DNA from: Sphingobium sp.
GTDB lineage: Bacteria > Pseudomonadota > Alphaproteobacteria > Sphingomonadales > Sphingomonadaceae
Assembly (NCBI GenBank): GCA_023266575.1
Contig: JAHFPV010000025.1
Location: forward strand, 1 to 35,069
Reading direction: 5' to 3'
Length of the DNA: 35,069 bases
Under the pieces are notes generated by a model, which saw only the letters and a list, made by a program, of their open reading frames with translations, did not search any database and was not told the origin of the DNA. The position numbers were made by a program, and so were the translations under genes. Positions 1-9,063 of the stretch are shown here, piece after piece. Every line of letters starts with the position of its first letter. Position 1 is the stretch's first letter.

Positions 1-57
1 CTCAACCTCACGCAGCTTGCCGATGATCTCTTCTGGCTTGTGCTTCTTGCTCGGCAT
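1..57 (-). CDS. IS3-family transposase OrfA, N-terminal fragment
   Basis: Only the first 19 codons are inside the window. They read MPSKKHKPEEIIGKLREVE, a characteristic N-terminus of IS3-family OrfA proteins, which carry a helix-turn-helix that binds the element ends; normally orfA is joined to the DDE-type orfB by frameshifting. The ATG at 57-55 is preceded by AAGGGG about seven bases upstream, which supports the start. The gene is cut by the window edge, so it is partial here rather than necessarily broken. The subgroup cannot be set from this fragment. Confidence 0.75.
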   Translation of the reverse strand, partial: MPSKKHKPEEIIGKLREVE

Positions 58-120
58 TCAATGTCCCCTTCATGGTCCAGACTATCATAGTCTCTGGGCC
101 ACTCAGCGGGGGGCAGATCA
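1..120 (-). mobile_element. End of an IS3-family insertion sequence (cut by window edge)
   Basis: Read on the minus strand, the block begins TGATCTGCCCCCCGCTGAG at about position 120, runs through some 60 non-coding bases and a ribosome-binding site (AAGGGG), and enters an orfA-type transposase start at 57. A TG start at the outer terminus and a short leader before orfA are typical of IS3-family ends. The opposite end and orfB lie outside the window, so neither the full inverted repeat nor a target duplication can be confirmed. The outer boundary at 120 is inferred from the TG/CA rule and the change in base composition beyond it. Confidence 0.7.
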
Positions 121-603
121 CATTGCTCAAACGCTGTGACACTTTCGTCGTCACCCAAGTAGTGATTCATATCCCACATAAGCGTTGTGCATCAAAAAAA
201 ATACGCAACCGTTACTGGGTTTCGCAATATGTCGTTAGGCGGCCAAGGGCTGAACCGTGCAACCGAAAACCCACTATCTGTACAATATTTTCCAAACGAG
301 ATTTTATTGATTTGTACTTTTAGTGGGAAAACATGAGTTAAATTCAGACTTGCAAGCAGTATCGCAACGAGATTTTTTAAGATCAAAATCATTTATCCCT
401 CAAAGATCGCTCATCTGCGCCATCAGCGGCGATCATACAAAACCTCACGTCCGGTCATGGTCGGTGCGCTGTGCCCTTCCATACGCAAATACTATGCGCT
501 TGCGATATCCTCCGTCTCGAATTCCAACGACGCCCTGCAATATCTAGGCGACTGCAGATGACTCATGCGGCCTCCTTCGCGCGAGCACTGTGGGAGACAA
601 CCC
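121..603. other. AT-richer intergenic stretch between the IS end and the kdp operon
   Basis: No convincing gene is visible: the short open frames here show no family motifs or codon bias, and one of them runs across the IS boundary. Base composition is clearly more AT-rich than the rest of the window, with several A and T runs between about 180 and 400. An 11-base direct repeat, AACGAGATTTT, occurs at 295-305 and 366-376. The kdp promoter and KdpE site should lie in the later part, but I could not identify them with confidence. A purine-rich ribosome-binding site (GGGAGA, about 592-597) precedes the small ORF at 604. Confidence 0.5.
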
Positions 604-687
604 ATGCAGGACATCCTCTGGATCGGCCTCATCCTCGCTCTGCTCGGCGCTAGCCTTGGCTATGTCGCCCTGTGCGACAATGCGTGA
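604..687 (+). CDS. Small single-span membrane protein upstream of kdpF (27 aa)
   Basis: A 27-codon ORF begins at an ATG six bases after GGGAGA and ends 13 bases before kdpF. It encodes a short N-terminus (MQDILWIG), one continuous hydrophobic stretch of about 18 residues (Leu, Ile, Ala, Gly) and a polar tail ending CDNA. From general knowledge, small unnamed membrane ORFs often precede kdpF in proteobacterial kdp operons, but I do not know an assigned function. The good ribosome-binding site, tight operon spacing and membrane-helix composition support a real gene. It may be a second accessory micropeptide of the Kdp complex or a leader peptide; both are inference. Confidence 0.6.
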   Translation: MQDILWIGLILALLGASLGYVALCDNA

Positions 688-700
688 GGGTGGCCGGACA

Positions 701-790
701 ATGACCATTGATCTCTGGCTCGCGGCAATCACCGCCCTTGGCCTCCTTCTTTATCTGGTCGCCGTACTCGTGCGGCCCGAACGCTTCTAG
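701..790 (+). CDS. kdpF: Potassium-transporting ATPase small subunit KdpF
   Basis: This 29-residue ORF has a single hydrophobic helix (about residues 5-23) followed by the tail VLVRPERF, the conserved C-terminal signature of KdpF. KdpF is a one-span membrane peptide that stabilises the KdpABC complex. Its length matches the family (about 29 aa in E. coli). It sits directly in front of kdpA with a 15-base gap, as in the canonical kdpFABC order. The start ATG at 701 is the only one giving the full helix. Confidence 0.9.
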   Translation: MTIDLWLAAITALGLLLYLVAVLVRPERF

Positions 791-805
791 ACAAAGGAAG
801 CTCTC

Positions 806-2509
806 ATGACATTCCAGGGATGGCTGCTGATCGCGGCCTTTGTGGGCATTTTGCTGGCGCTGACCAAGCCGGTCGGCCTTTGGCTGTTCGCTCTGTATGA
901 GGGACGCCCCACACCGCTTCATGCCATACTCGGCCCGGTCGAGCGTGGCTTTTACAAATTGTCGGCCATCGATCCGAACGAGGATCAGAGCTGGCGGCGC
1001 TACGCCGTCCATATGCTGATCTTCAATGCCGCGCTGCTGCTGCTGACCTACGCCATATTGCGGTTGCAAGCGGGGCTTCCGCTCAATCCGCTTGGATATG
1101 CCGGGTTGAGCGAACATCTCTCGTTCAACACCGCGGTCAGCTTCACCACCAACACCAACTGGCAAAGCTATGGCGGCGAATCGACCATGTCGAACCTCAG
1201 CCAGATGCTTGGCCTGACCATCCACAATTTCCTGTCGGCCGCGACCGGTATCGCGCTCGCCTTTGCCTTTTTTCGCGGATTCGCGCGGCGCAGCGCGGCG
1301 GGTATCGGCAATTTCTGGGCCGATATGACGCGGGTGACGCTCTATCTGCTGCTGCCGTTCTGCATCGTCTATACGCTGTTCCTGATCGCCAGCGGTGTGC
1401 CGCAAACATTGGCCGGTTCGGTCGATGTGACGACCCTGGAAGGCGTGAAGCAGACACTCGCGCTTGGCCCGGTCGCCAGCCAGGAAGCGATCAAGATGCT
1501 CGGCACCAATGGTGGCGGCTTCTTCAACGCGAATTCCGCCCACCCGTTCGAGAACCCGACCGCGCTCACCAATTTCGTGCAGATGGTGTCGATTTTCCTG
1601 ATCGGCTTCGGCCTGACCTGGACCTTTGGCAAGGCGGTCGGCAACACCCGCCAGGGTTGGGCAATCCTCGCCGCGATGCTCACCATCTTCCTGATCGGCG
1701 TGACGATCGTCTATGCACAGGAAGCCGCCGGTAATCCGATCCTGCACGGCCTGGGTGTTCCGGGCGGCAATATGGAGGGCAAGGAGGTCCGTTTCGGCAT
1801 CGCCGCTTCGGCACTCTTCTCCGTCGTCACCACAGCGGCCAGTTGCGGCGCGGTCAATGCGATGCATGACAGCTTCACGGCGCTGGGCGGCATGATTCCG
1901 CTGTTCAACATCCAGCTGGGCGAAGTCGTCGTCGGTGGCGTCGGTGCCGGTATCTACGGCTTCCTGCTTTTCGCCATCCTGGCCGTGTTCGTCGCTGGCC
2001 TGACGGTTGGCCGGACGCCGGAAAATGTCGGCAAGAAAATCGAGAGCCGCGAAGTGAAACTGGCGGTGCTGGCCATTGCCGTTCTGCCGCTCATAATTCT
2101 TGGCTTTACCGCTATCGCCTCGGTCATGGATGCCGGACTTGCCGGACCGCTCAACAAGGGGCCGCACGGCTTCTCGGAGATACTTTACGCCTTTACCAGC
2201 GCCGTCGGGAATAACGGGTCGGCCTTTGCGGGTCTTACCGCCAACACGCCCTTCTATAATGGGCTGCTCGGCATCGCGATGTGGCTTGGCCGTTTCTTCG
2301 TGATCATCCCGATGCTGGCGATCGCAGGCAGCCTTGCGGCGAAAAAATATACACCGGCGACAGCGGGCAGCTTCCCGACCACCGGACCGCTCTGGACCGG
2401 CCTCCTGATCGGCATCGTGCTGATCGTGGGCGGCCTCACCTTTCTGCCCAGCCTCGCGCTTGGTCCCATTGCCGATCATCTTGCGATGATCCGCGGCCAG
2501 CTTTTCTGA
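806..2509 (+). CDS. kdpA: Potassium-transporting ATPase, K+-translocating subunit KdpA
   Basis: This 567-residue polytopic inner-membrane protein matches KdpA in length and in its repeated pore-loop regions, for example [34 protein letters not shown] and [12 protein letters not shown]. These glycine/asparagine-rich loops form the selectivity filter of the SKT/Trk-like fold. KdpA binds and conducts K+ while KdpB hydrolyses ATP, giving high-affinity K+ import under potassium limitation. The start at 806 follows AAAGGAAG. It is the third gene of the operon, 13 bases before kdpB. The protein is full-length with no visible damage. Confidence 0.97.
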   Translation: MTFQGWLLIAAFVGILLALTKPVGLWLFALYEGRPTPLHAILGPVERGFYKLSAIDPNEDQSWRRYAVHMLIFNAALLLLTYAILRLQAGLPLNPLGYAGLSEHLSFNTAVSFTTNTNWQSYGGESTMSNLSQMLGLTIHNFLSAATGIALAFAFFRGFARRSAAGIGNFWADMTRVTLYLLLPFCIVYTLFLIASGVPQTLAGSVDVTTLEGVKQTLALGPVASQEAIKMLGTNGGGFFNANSAHPFENPTALTNFVQMVSIFLIGFGLTWTFGKAVGNTRQGWAILAAMLTIFLIGVTIVYAQEAAGNPILHGLGVPGGNMEGKEVRFGIAASALFSVVTTAASCGAVNAMHDSFTALGGMIPLFNIQLGEVVVGGVGAGIYGFLLFAILAVFVAGLTVGRTPENVGKKIESREVKLAVLAIAVLPLIILGFTAIASVMDAGLAGPLNKGPHGFSEILYAFTSAVGNNGSAFAGLTANTPFYNGLLGIAMWLGRFFVIIPMLAIAGSLAAKKYTPATAGSFPTTGPLWTGLLIGIVLIVGGLTFLPSLALGPIADHLAMIRGQLF

Positions 2510-2522
2510 TCGGAGCATCAAA

Positions 2523-4559
2523 ATGGCACGCACAGCGTCCAAATCGCTCTTCACCGCAGACCTGATCGTTCCGGCGATCGGCGATGCATTCCGCAAGCTC
2601 AATCCCAAAAAACTGATCCGCAATCCGGTGATGTTCACGACCGCGGCGGTGGCTGTTCTTCTGACCGTCCTTTTAGCTGTCGGGCAGGACGGGCTGACGG
2701 TCGGCTTCAAACTGCAGCTGGTCATCTGGCTGTGGCTGACGGTGTTGTTCGGCACCTTTGCCGAAGCCATCGCAGAGGGGCGTGGCAAGGCGCAGGCTGT
2801 GTCGCTGCGCGCGACCAAAGCCGACCTGACCGCCAAGCGCCTGAAAGGCGACGGTCGCGAGAGCGAAAATGTGCCGGCGAGCGCGCTCCGCATGGGCGAC
2901 ATCGTCCTGGTGGAAACGGGCGACCTGATCCCGGCCGATGGCGAGGTCGTGTCAGGCGTCGCGTCAGTCAACGAAGCGGCCATTACCGGCGAAAGCGCGC
3001 CTGTGATCCGCGAGGCCGGTGGCGACCGGTCGGCGGTCACGGCGGGCACGCGCGTCATTTCGGACGAGATTCGCGTCCGTGTCACCGTGAACCCCGGCCA
3101 GGGTTTCCTTGATCGGATGATCGCCCTGGTCGAAGGGGCCGAGCGGCAGAAAACGCCCAACGAGATTGCTCTCACCATATTGCTGGTGGGCCTGACCATA
3201 ATCTTCCTGATCGCTGTTGGCACTATCCCCGGCTTTGCAAGCTATGCTGGCGGGTCTATTCCGGTCGCGATACTGGCCGCGTTGCTAATCACCCTTATCC
3301 CGACGACGATCGCCGCTTTGCTGTCTGCGATCGGCATAGCCGGCATGGACCGGCTCGTGCGCTTCAACGTCCTCGCCAAGTCCGGCCGTGCCGTCGAGGC
3401 CGCAGGCGACATTGATGTGCTGCTGCTCGACAAGACCGGCACCATCACGGTCGGCGATCGGCAGGCGACCGAGTTCCGTCCGGTCGGCGGGGCAAGCCAG
3501 GCAGCGCTCGCAGAGGCCGCCCTGCTCGCCAGCCTGGCCGACGAGACGCCGGAAGGTCGTTCCATCGCCCTGCTCGCCCGTGACAAGTTCGGCCAATCGG
3601 CGCAGGTTCTGCCCGACGGCGCGGAGGTGATCCCGTTTACGGCGCAGACGCGGATATCCGGCGTGAAGGTCGGCGGCAGCGTGATCCAGAAGGGCGCGGT
3701 CGATTCCATCCTTCGCGCCAATCCCGGCCTGGACAAGGAACCGGCGACGCAGGAACTGCGCCGCATCACCGACGAGATTGCGCGCGCGGGCGGCACGCCG
3801 CTGGCGGTTGCCAAGGACGGCAAGCTGCTGGGCGCGATATTCCTGAAGGACATCGTCAAGGCGGGCATCCGCGAACGTTTCGGCGAACTGCGCGTCATGG
3901 GCATCCGCACGGTCATGATCACTGGCGACAATCCCCTGACCGCCGCGTCGATCGCCGCCGAAGCTGGCGTCGATGACTTTCTTGCCCAGGCGACGCCAGA
4001 GGACAAGCTGGCGCTGATCCGCAAGGAACAGGAGGGCGGACGCCTGGTCGCGATGTGCGGCGACGGCACCAATGACGCGCCAGCGCTCGCCCAGGCGGAT
4101 GTCGGTGTCGCGATGAATACCGGCACCCAGGCAGCGCGGGAAGCGGGCAATATGGTCGATCTGGACAGTGATCCGACCAAGCTCATCGAAATAGTGGGGC
4201 TTGGCAAGCAGCTGCTGATGACCCGTGGCGCGCTCACCACCTTCTCGGTCGCCAATGACGTCGCCAAATATTTCGCGATCATTCCGGCCATGTTCGTGGT
4301 GCTTTATCCGGGCCTGGGCATTCTCAACGTCATGAAGCTTGCGACACCGCAGAGCGCGATCCTGTCGGCGATCATCTTCAACGCGCTGATCATTCCGCTG
4401 CTCGTGCCGCTGGCGTTGAAGGGTGTGACCTACCGGCCCATCGGTGCCGGGCCGCTGCTGGCACGCAACCTCGCCATCTACGGGCTGGGCGGCCTCCTGT
4501 CGCCGTTCGTCGGCATCAAACTCATCGACCTGGCCGTCAGCGGCCTTGGCCTCGCCTGA
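2523..4559 (+). CDS. kdpB: Potassium-transporting P-type ATPase, catalytic subunit KdpB
   Basis: This 678-residue P-type ATPase carries the full set of family motifs: the actuator TGES loop ([13 protein letters not shown]), the phosphorylated aspartate D303 in DKTGTIT, and the hinge motif [20 protein letters not shown]. Length and D303 correspond closely to E. coli KdpB (682 aa, D307). Its phosphorylation cycle energises K+ movement through KdpA in the inner membrane. The ATG at 2523 follows GGAGCATCAAA. It lies between kdpA and kdpC in one transcription unit. Nothing is missing or truncated. Confidence 0.98.
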   Translation: MARTASKSLFTADLIVPAIGDAFRKLNPKKLIRNPVMFTTAAVAVLLTVLLAVGQDGLTVGFKLQLVIWLWLTVLFGTFAEAIAEGRGKAQAVSLRATKADLTAKRLKGDGRESENVPASALRMGDIVLVETGDLIPADGEVVSGVASVNEAAITGESAPVIREAGGDRSAVTAGTRVISDEIRVRVTVNPGQGFLDRMIALVEGAERQKTPNEIALTILLVGLTIIFLIAVGTIPGFASYAGGSIPVAILAALLITLIPTTIAALLSAIGIAGMDRLVRFNVLAKSGRAVEAAGDIDVLLLDKTGTITVGDRQATEFRPVGGASQAALAEAALLASLADETPEGRSIALLARDKFGQSAQVLPDGAEVIPFTAQTRISGVKVGGSVIQKGAVDSILRANPGLDKEPATQELRRITDEIARAGGTPLAVAKDGKLLGAIFLKDIVKAGIRERFGELRVMGIRTVMITGDNPLTAASIAAEAGVDDFLAQATPEDKLALIRKEQEGGRLVAMCGDGTNDAPALAQADVGVAMNTGTQAAREAGNMVDLDSDPTKLIEIVGLGKQLLMTRGALTTFSVANDVAKYFAIIPAMFVVLYPGLGILNVMKLATPQSAILSAIIFNALIIPLLVPLALKGVTYRPIGAGPLLARNLAIYGLGGLLSPFVGIKLIDLAVSGLGLA

Positions 4560-4585
4560 CATCATCGGGCCTGAAGGAAAGCATC

Positions 4586-5176
4586 ATGGGCAAGGACTTC
4601 CTCACCTCTCTCCGGCCAGCGATCGTGCTGACCATCCTCTTCGCGCTTCTGCTCGGCATCGTCTATCCGCTGACGATGACGGGCATCGGCCAAGCCCTCT
4701 TCCCGCATCAGGCCAATGGCAGCCTGATCGAGGAACAGGGCAAGCTCGTCGGCTCATCGCTCATCGGCCAGGGCTTTGCCGATCCGCGCTATTTCTCGCC
4801 GCGCCCGTCTGCCGCTGGCAAGGGCTATGATGGCCTTGCCTCATCAGGCTCCAATTTCGGTTCGACGAGCCAGGCGCTGGTCGATCGTACGAAAGCCGAT
4901 GTCGCCAAATTTCAGCAAATGTCCCCCGGTCTCCCTGTTCCGTCCGACCTGGTGACAGCCTCCGCCTCAGGCCTTGATCCTGACATCTCGCCTGAGGCGG
5001 CTTTTTATCAAGTTGCGCGTGTCGCCGCCGTTCGCGGCCTGCCCGCGGCGCGCGTTCGCGCCCTGGTGCAGGACACGATCAGGACGCCGTTCCTGGGCTT
5101 CCTGGGCGATCCCAGCGTCAACATTCTCGATCTTAATCGACGACTGGACCGGATCAGCGCTACAACAGCACAGTGA
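4586..5176 (+). CDS. kdpC: Potassium-transporting ATPase subunit KdpC
   Basis: This 196-residue protein has one N-terminal membrane helix (LRPAIVLTILFALLLGIVYP) followed by a periplasmic domain. It contains the conserved patches YFSPRPSAA, SSGSNFGSTS and the C-terminal VNILDLNRRLD, all typical of KdpC, which joins the KdpFABC complex and raises its K+ affinity. Length agrees with the family (about 190 aa). The ATG at 4586 has AAGGAAAG in front. Its stop codon overlaps the GTG start of kdpD by four bases, so the transporter and sensor genes are probably translationally coupled. Confidence 0.96.
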   Translation: MGKDFLTSLRPAIVLTILFALLLGIVYPLTMTGIGQALFPHQANGSLIEEQGKLVGSSLIGQGFADPRYFSPRPSAAGKGYDGLASSGSNFGSTSQALVDRTKADVAKFQQMSPGLPVPSDLVTASASGLDPDISPEAAFYQVARVAAVRGLPAARVRALVQDTIRTPFLGFLGDPSVNILDLNRRLDRISATTAQ

Positions 5177-7842
5177 ACGACACCGACAAACGCCCTTCGC
5201 CAGAGTCCTTCCTGCGCGCAGCCGCGCAGGAAGGACGCGGCCGTCTCAAGCTGTTCCTCGGCGCGGCGCCTGGCGTCGGCAAGACTTACGAGATGCTCAG
5301 CGACGGGATGCGGCGGCTCAAGTCCGGCGTCGATGTCGTGGTTGGCGTTGTCGAGACGCATGGCCGACGCGAGACCGAAGCGCTGATCGCGGGTCATGAA
5401 GTGATACCAAGGCGGCAGATCGACCATGGGGGGATCAGCCTTGGCGAAATGGATCTGGATGCCATCCTCGAACGGCAGCCAAAGCTCGCCCTGGTCGATG
5501 AACTGGCGCACAGCAATGCACCGGGGAGCCGTCACCCCAAACGCTATCAGGACGTCGAGGAACTGCTCGACGCCGGTATCGACGTCTATTCTACGATCAA
5601 TATCCAGCACATAGAGAGCCTGAACGACGTCGTCGCATCCTTCACCCATGTGCGCGTGCGCGAAACCGTGCCCGATTCCATTCTGGAAACCGCGGAGATC
5701 GAGGTCGTCGACATATTGCCGGACGAGCTGATCGAACGGCTCAAGGAAGGCAAGGTCTATATCCCGGCAGAGGCGACGCGGGCGCTCTCCCATTTTTTCT
5801 CCAAGTCCAACCTGACCGCCCTGCGGGAACTGGCGCTGCGCCGTGCCGCGCAGGCGATCGATACGCAGATGCTCGATTATGTCCGCGCCCACGCGCTGGC
5901 GGGCAGCTTCGCGGTGGGCGAGCGCGTCGTGGTCGCCGTCAGCGAGCAACCGAGCGCGCCGGGTCTGGTCCGCGCTGCCAAACGCCTCGCCGATGCGCTC
6001 AAGGCGCCCTGGACCGCAGTGCATATCGAAACCCGGCGCGCGCAGGCCTTTTCCGACGAGGAGCGCAAGGCGCTGGCCGATACGCTGGCGCTGGCATCGC
6101 GACTGGGCGCGGCGACAGCCAGCATTCCGGCGGAAAATGTTGTCGAGGGTCTGCGGAGCTTCGCCGCCGATGCGCACGCGACCCAGATTGTCATCGGCAA
6201 ATCGAGCCGATCCTGGTGGTTCGAGCTGCGCCACGGATCCGTGGTCGACCGGCTTGTCCGCGATATCGGGTCGGTGGCGGTCCACGTCCTTCCATCCGAC
6301 GACGATCTTGCGCCGCCGCGCATCCGGCATTCCACCCGCATGGCATGGGGCAAGCCGACCGACTATCTCTGGTCGGCGCTGACGATCGCCGCGATGACGG
6401 CGGTTGGCCGCCTGCTGCTGGAGGTCATCGACCTTGGCAATATCGCCTTGCTGTATCTGGTCCCGGTCATGTTCGCCGCAGCAACCTACGGCCTGCGCGC
6501 CGGGCTGTTTGCCGGGCTGGTATCGAGCCTTGCCTATAACTTCTTCTTCCTGCCGCCGACCGGCACGTTGACCGTCAGCAACCCGGAAAATGTCATCTCC
6601 ATCCTCGTGCTGCTGGGCGTTGCGATCGTCACCAGCCAGTTTGCCGCGCGGGTGCGCGGGCAAGCCGATCTTGCCCAATCCAGCGCGCGCCAGAATGCGG
6701 CGCTTGCCGGTTTCTCCCGACAGCTGACCTCCGCAGCCAGCCAGGATGATCTGATCCAGGCGATCTGCGCGGAGATTGCGCGGCTGCTTGACGTTCGCAC
6801 GGTCATGCTGCTGCCGTCCGATTCCGGCCCCGCGCTGCGCGCCGCCTACCCGCCGGACGACAGACTTCAGGAAATCGAGCGGGCCGCAGCGCAATGGGCG
6901 ATGAACAATGCCCAGCCAGCGGGCCGGGGATCATCGACGCTGACCGCGTCCGACTGGCTGTTCCATCCGCTGCGCACCCAGCGCGGCGTGCTGGGCGTGC
7001 TGGGGATGGCGCGCGACGATGCGGGGGAACCGCTGCGATCGGATCAGACGCCCCTGCTCATGAGCCTTCTCGATCAGGCAGCGATTGCGCTCGATCGCAT
7101 GGCGCTGGAGGAAGAGATGCAGGGCGCGCGGCAGATTCACGAACGCGACCGTTTGCGATCCGCGTTGCTGTCATCCGTCAGCCACGACCTGCGCACACCA
7201 CTGACGACGATCAGGTCTGCGGCGCAGGAATTGCGAAGAAAGCAACCATCGGCGCTGCTCGACACGATCGAGGGTGAAGCGCAGCGCCTCAACCGGTTCG
7301 TCGCCAACCTGCTGGACATGGCCAGGGTAGAAGCCGGCGCCCTGCCGATGAAGATCGAGCCGACCGACCTGTTCGACGCGGTGGCCAGTGCCATCGGAGA
7401 CACGCGCCAATCACTTGTCGGCCATGAGATCAGGGTCGACATTCCTTCGGACATTCCGCTGGTGCGCGTCGATCCGGTCCTGCTGCACCACTGCCTGATC
7501 AACCTGCTCGACAATGCGGGCCGCTATGGTGAGCCGGACACCCCGGTCACGATCAGCGGCAAGCGGGTCGCCGATGCCATCCTGCTATCCGTCATCGACG
7601 AGGGACCGGGTATCCCGGTCGGCGCGGAAAAGAAGGTGTTTGATACGTTCACGCGCCTGGAAGGATCGGACCGGGTCAAGCATGGCACGGGACTTGGCCT
7701 CGCCATCGTCAAGGGTTTTGCAGAAGCGATGGGCCTGGGCGTCGATGCCTCGACCAACAGCGAACCGCGCGGTGCCTGCTTCACATTGCGCATACCCGAA
7801 CATCTCATCATCAGCGATTTTCCCGGCGAGCCACTGTCATGA
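5173..7842 (+). CDS. kdpD: Osmosensitive K+ channel histidine kinase KdpD
   Basis: At 889 residues this matches full-length KdpD (894 aa in E. coli). Domains in order: an N-terminal KdpD domain with Walker A (GAAPGVGKTYEML, about 30-42), a universal-stress-protein-like region (about 250-375), four membrane helices (about 395-495), a GAF-like region (about 520-640), the HisKA box SSVSHDLRTPL with phospho-acceptor H671, and an HATPase domain with N-box LLDNAGRYG, DEGPGIP and GTGLGLAIVKG. It senses potassium limitation and osmotic stress and phosphorylates KdpE. The start is GTG at 5173, overlapping the kdpC stop; kdpE follows with a four-base overlap. Confidence 0.97.
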   Translation: MNDTDKRPSPESFLRAAAQEGRGRLKLFLGAAPGVGKTYEMLSDGMRRLKSGVDVVVGVVETHGRRETEALIAGHEVIPRRQIDHGGISLGEMDLDAILERQPKLALVDELAHSNAPGSRHPKRYQDVEELLDAGIDVYSTINIQHIESLNDVVASFTHVRVRETVPDSILETAEIEVVDILPDELIERLKEGKVYIPAEATRALSHFFSKSNLTALRELALRRAAQAIDTQMLDYVRAHALAGSFAVGERVVVAVSEQPSAPGLVRAAKRLADALKAPWTAVHIETRRAQAFSDEERKALADTLALASRLGAATASIPAENVVEGLRSFAADAHATQIVIGKSSRSWWFELRHGSVVDRLVRDIGSVAVHVLPSDDDLAPPRIRHSTRMAWGKPTDYLWSALTIAAMTAVGRLLLEVIDLGNIALLYLVPVMFAAATYGLRAGLFAGLVSSLAYNFFFLPPTGTLTVSNPENVISILVLLGVAIVTSQFAARVRGQADLAQSSARQNAALAGFSRQLTSAASQDDLIQAICAEIARLLDVRTVMLLPSDSGPALRAAYPPDDRLQEIERAAAQWAMNNAQPAGRGSSTLTASDWLFHPLRTQRGVLGVLGMARDDAGEPLRSDQTPLLMSLLDQAAIALDRMALEEEMQGARQIHERDRLRSALLSSVSHDLRTPLTTIRSAAQELRRKQPSALLDTIEGEAQRLNRFVANLLDMARVEAGALPMKIEPTDLFDAVASAIGDTRQSLVGHEIRVDIPSDIPLVRVDPVLLHHCLINLLDNAGRYGEPDTPVTISGKRVADAILLSVIDEGPGIPVGAEKKVFDTFTRLEGSDRVKHGTGLGLAIVKGFAEAMGLGVDASTNSEPRGACFTLRIPEHLIISDFPGEPLS

Positions 7843-8546
7843 CCATCCGCCACAAGGTTCTTATCATAGATGACGAACCGCAGATCCGCAGGCTGATCAA
7901 CGCGGCGCTGAGCCGCGCCAATTATGCGACCGTCGAGGCGGAAAATGCGCGCGACGCGCTGGAAAAATTGCGGACCGAGCGGCCGGATATCAGCCTGCTC
8001 GACCTGGGCCTGCCCGATCGCGACGGACTGGAACTGGTGCCTTTGTTCAAGCAGAAAAGCGATACGACACTGATCATCGTGTCAGCGCGGGACGCCACCG
8101 AAGAGAAGGTCGCGGCGCTCGATCTGGGCGCGGACGATTATCTGACCAAGCCCTTTGACACGGACGAACTTCTGGCGCGGGTTCGCGTGGCGCTGCGCAA
8201 CCGCATGACCAAAGGCGGCGGCGTCCCTTCAGTGCGTGCGGGCAATGTCGAGATTGATCTGCTCAACCGGGTGGTCAGGAAGGCCGGGCAGGAGGTGCAT
8301 CTGACCCCCAAGGAATATGCGGTGCTGGCCCAGCTCGCACAATTTCCTGGCCGTGTGATCACCCATGGCCAGATCATGAAGGAGGTCTGGCCCAAGGAAC
8401 ATGAGCATCATGTCGAATATCTGCGCGTCCTCATCCGCACCTTGCGGCAAAAGCTTGAGGATGATCCGCAGCGTCCGCAGATTATCGGCAACGAGCTGGG
8501 GATCGGTTACCGCCTCCGCTTCTCAAGCGAACTGGCTGACGGTTAA
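7839..8546 (+). CDS. kdpE: Response regulator KdpE, activator of the kdp operon
   Basis: This 235-residue OmpR/PhoB-type regulator has a receiver domain with the acidic pair D11/D12, phospho-acceptor D55 (ISLLDLGLP) and K104 (LTKPFD), followed by a winged-helix DNA-binding domain (LTPKEYAVLAQLAQ to GIGYRLRF). KdpD phosphorylates it, and it then activates transcription upstream of the kdp structural genes. It overlaps the kdpD stop by four bases. Only 16 bases separate its end from the convergent gene on the minus strand, and no clear terminator is visible there. Confidence 0.95.
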   Translation: MTIRHKVLIIDDEPQIRRLINAALSRANYATVEAENARDALEKLRTERPDISLLDLGLPDRDGLELVPLFKQKSDTTLIIVSARDATEEKVAALDLGADDYLTKPFDTDELLARVRVALRNRMTKGGGVPSVRAGNVEIDLLNRVVRKAGQEVHLTPKEYAVLAQLAQFPGRVITHGQIMKEVWPKEHEHHVEYLRVLIRTLRQKLEDDPQRPQIIGNELGIGYRLRFSSELADG

Positions 8547-8562
8547 GGTGACCGGCGCGATA

Positions 8563-9063
8563 TCAAACAATCTCCATCGCGTCGCCCGGTTGCAGCAGCG
8601 GTAGCAGTTGCAACATGTCCGTGCGCTCCACCGCGACACAGCCTGCGGTCGACCGGCCTTCCGACAGGTGGAAGAAGATCGCACTGCCCTGCCCCGGCAC
8701 CGGCGGCCGGTCGTTATGGCCGAGGATGACGATCACATCATAGGCGTCGTCGGCGCGGATCAGGCTTTCGGCAGAGAAACAACGCGGCAGGCGGACCGGG
8801 CGATTATAGGCGGGATCAGCCGGATCATCCGACCACCCATCGCCCGCCCGCACCCAGCGCCAGGGCAAACGCAGCCCCGCCGGATCGACCTTGCCCGGTC
8901 GCAGCAACATGCCCCGAAGCGGCCAGACGCCCAGCGGGGTGCAGCCGTCGCCCTCGCACTTGTCGCTCGCCACGCAGGCACCGCTCCGACCGATGGTGCA
9001 GGCCATGCTGGTCGCACCAAAGCTCAGGCGACCCGCGCCGCTATCGACGCGGATCAGGCTCAT
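8563..9063 (-). CDS. L,D-transpeptidase (YkuD) catalytic-domain protein
   Basis: This 166-residue protein contains the YkuD fingerprint: H116 in ILGHNDRP, H132 in IFFHLSEGR and the catalytic cysteine C142 in STAGCVAV. Such enzymes form 3-3 peptidoglycan cross-links or attach proteins to peptidoglycan through a cysteine acyl-enzyme. No N-terminal signal peptide or membrane anchor is evident, which is unusual for a periplasmic enzyme; an upstream start could exist, but the ATG at 9063 overlaps the ribA stop by four bases and looks coupled. It is last in the xth-ribA unit. The fold is secure; the substrate and the cell compartment are not. Confidence 0.8.
   Translation of the reverse strand: MSLIRVDSGAGRLSFGATSMACTIGRSGACVASDKCEGDGCTPLGVWPLRGMLLRPGKVDPAGLRLPWRWVRAGDGWSDDPADPAYNRPVRLPRCFSAESLIRADDAYDVIVILGHNDRPPVPGQGSAIFFHLSEGRSTAGCVAVERTDMLQLLPLLQPGDAMEIV

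Noticed and set aside
72-323. 83-codon plus-strand open frame at the left end
   Set aside because: It crosses the IS boundary at 120 and has no ribosome-binding site or family resemblance.
121-603. Riboswitch upstream of kdp (c-di-AMP type)
   Set aside because: No matching core could be recognised, and such riboswitches are not expected in this group of bacteria.
650-3223. 857-codon minus-strand open frame opposite kdpA and kdpB
   Set aside because: It is an antisense shadow of two unmistakable Kdp genes; it is rich in Arg/Ala/Ser and lacks any domain.
5008-6894. 628-codon minus-strand open frame opposite kdpD
   Set aside because: Antisense shadow of a full-length KdpD in high-GC DNA; composition is His/Arg/Gln-rich with no motif.
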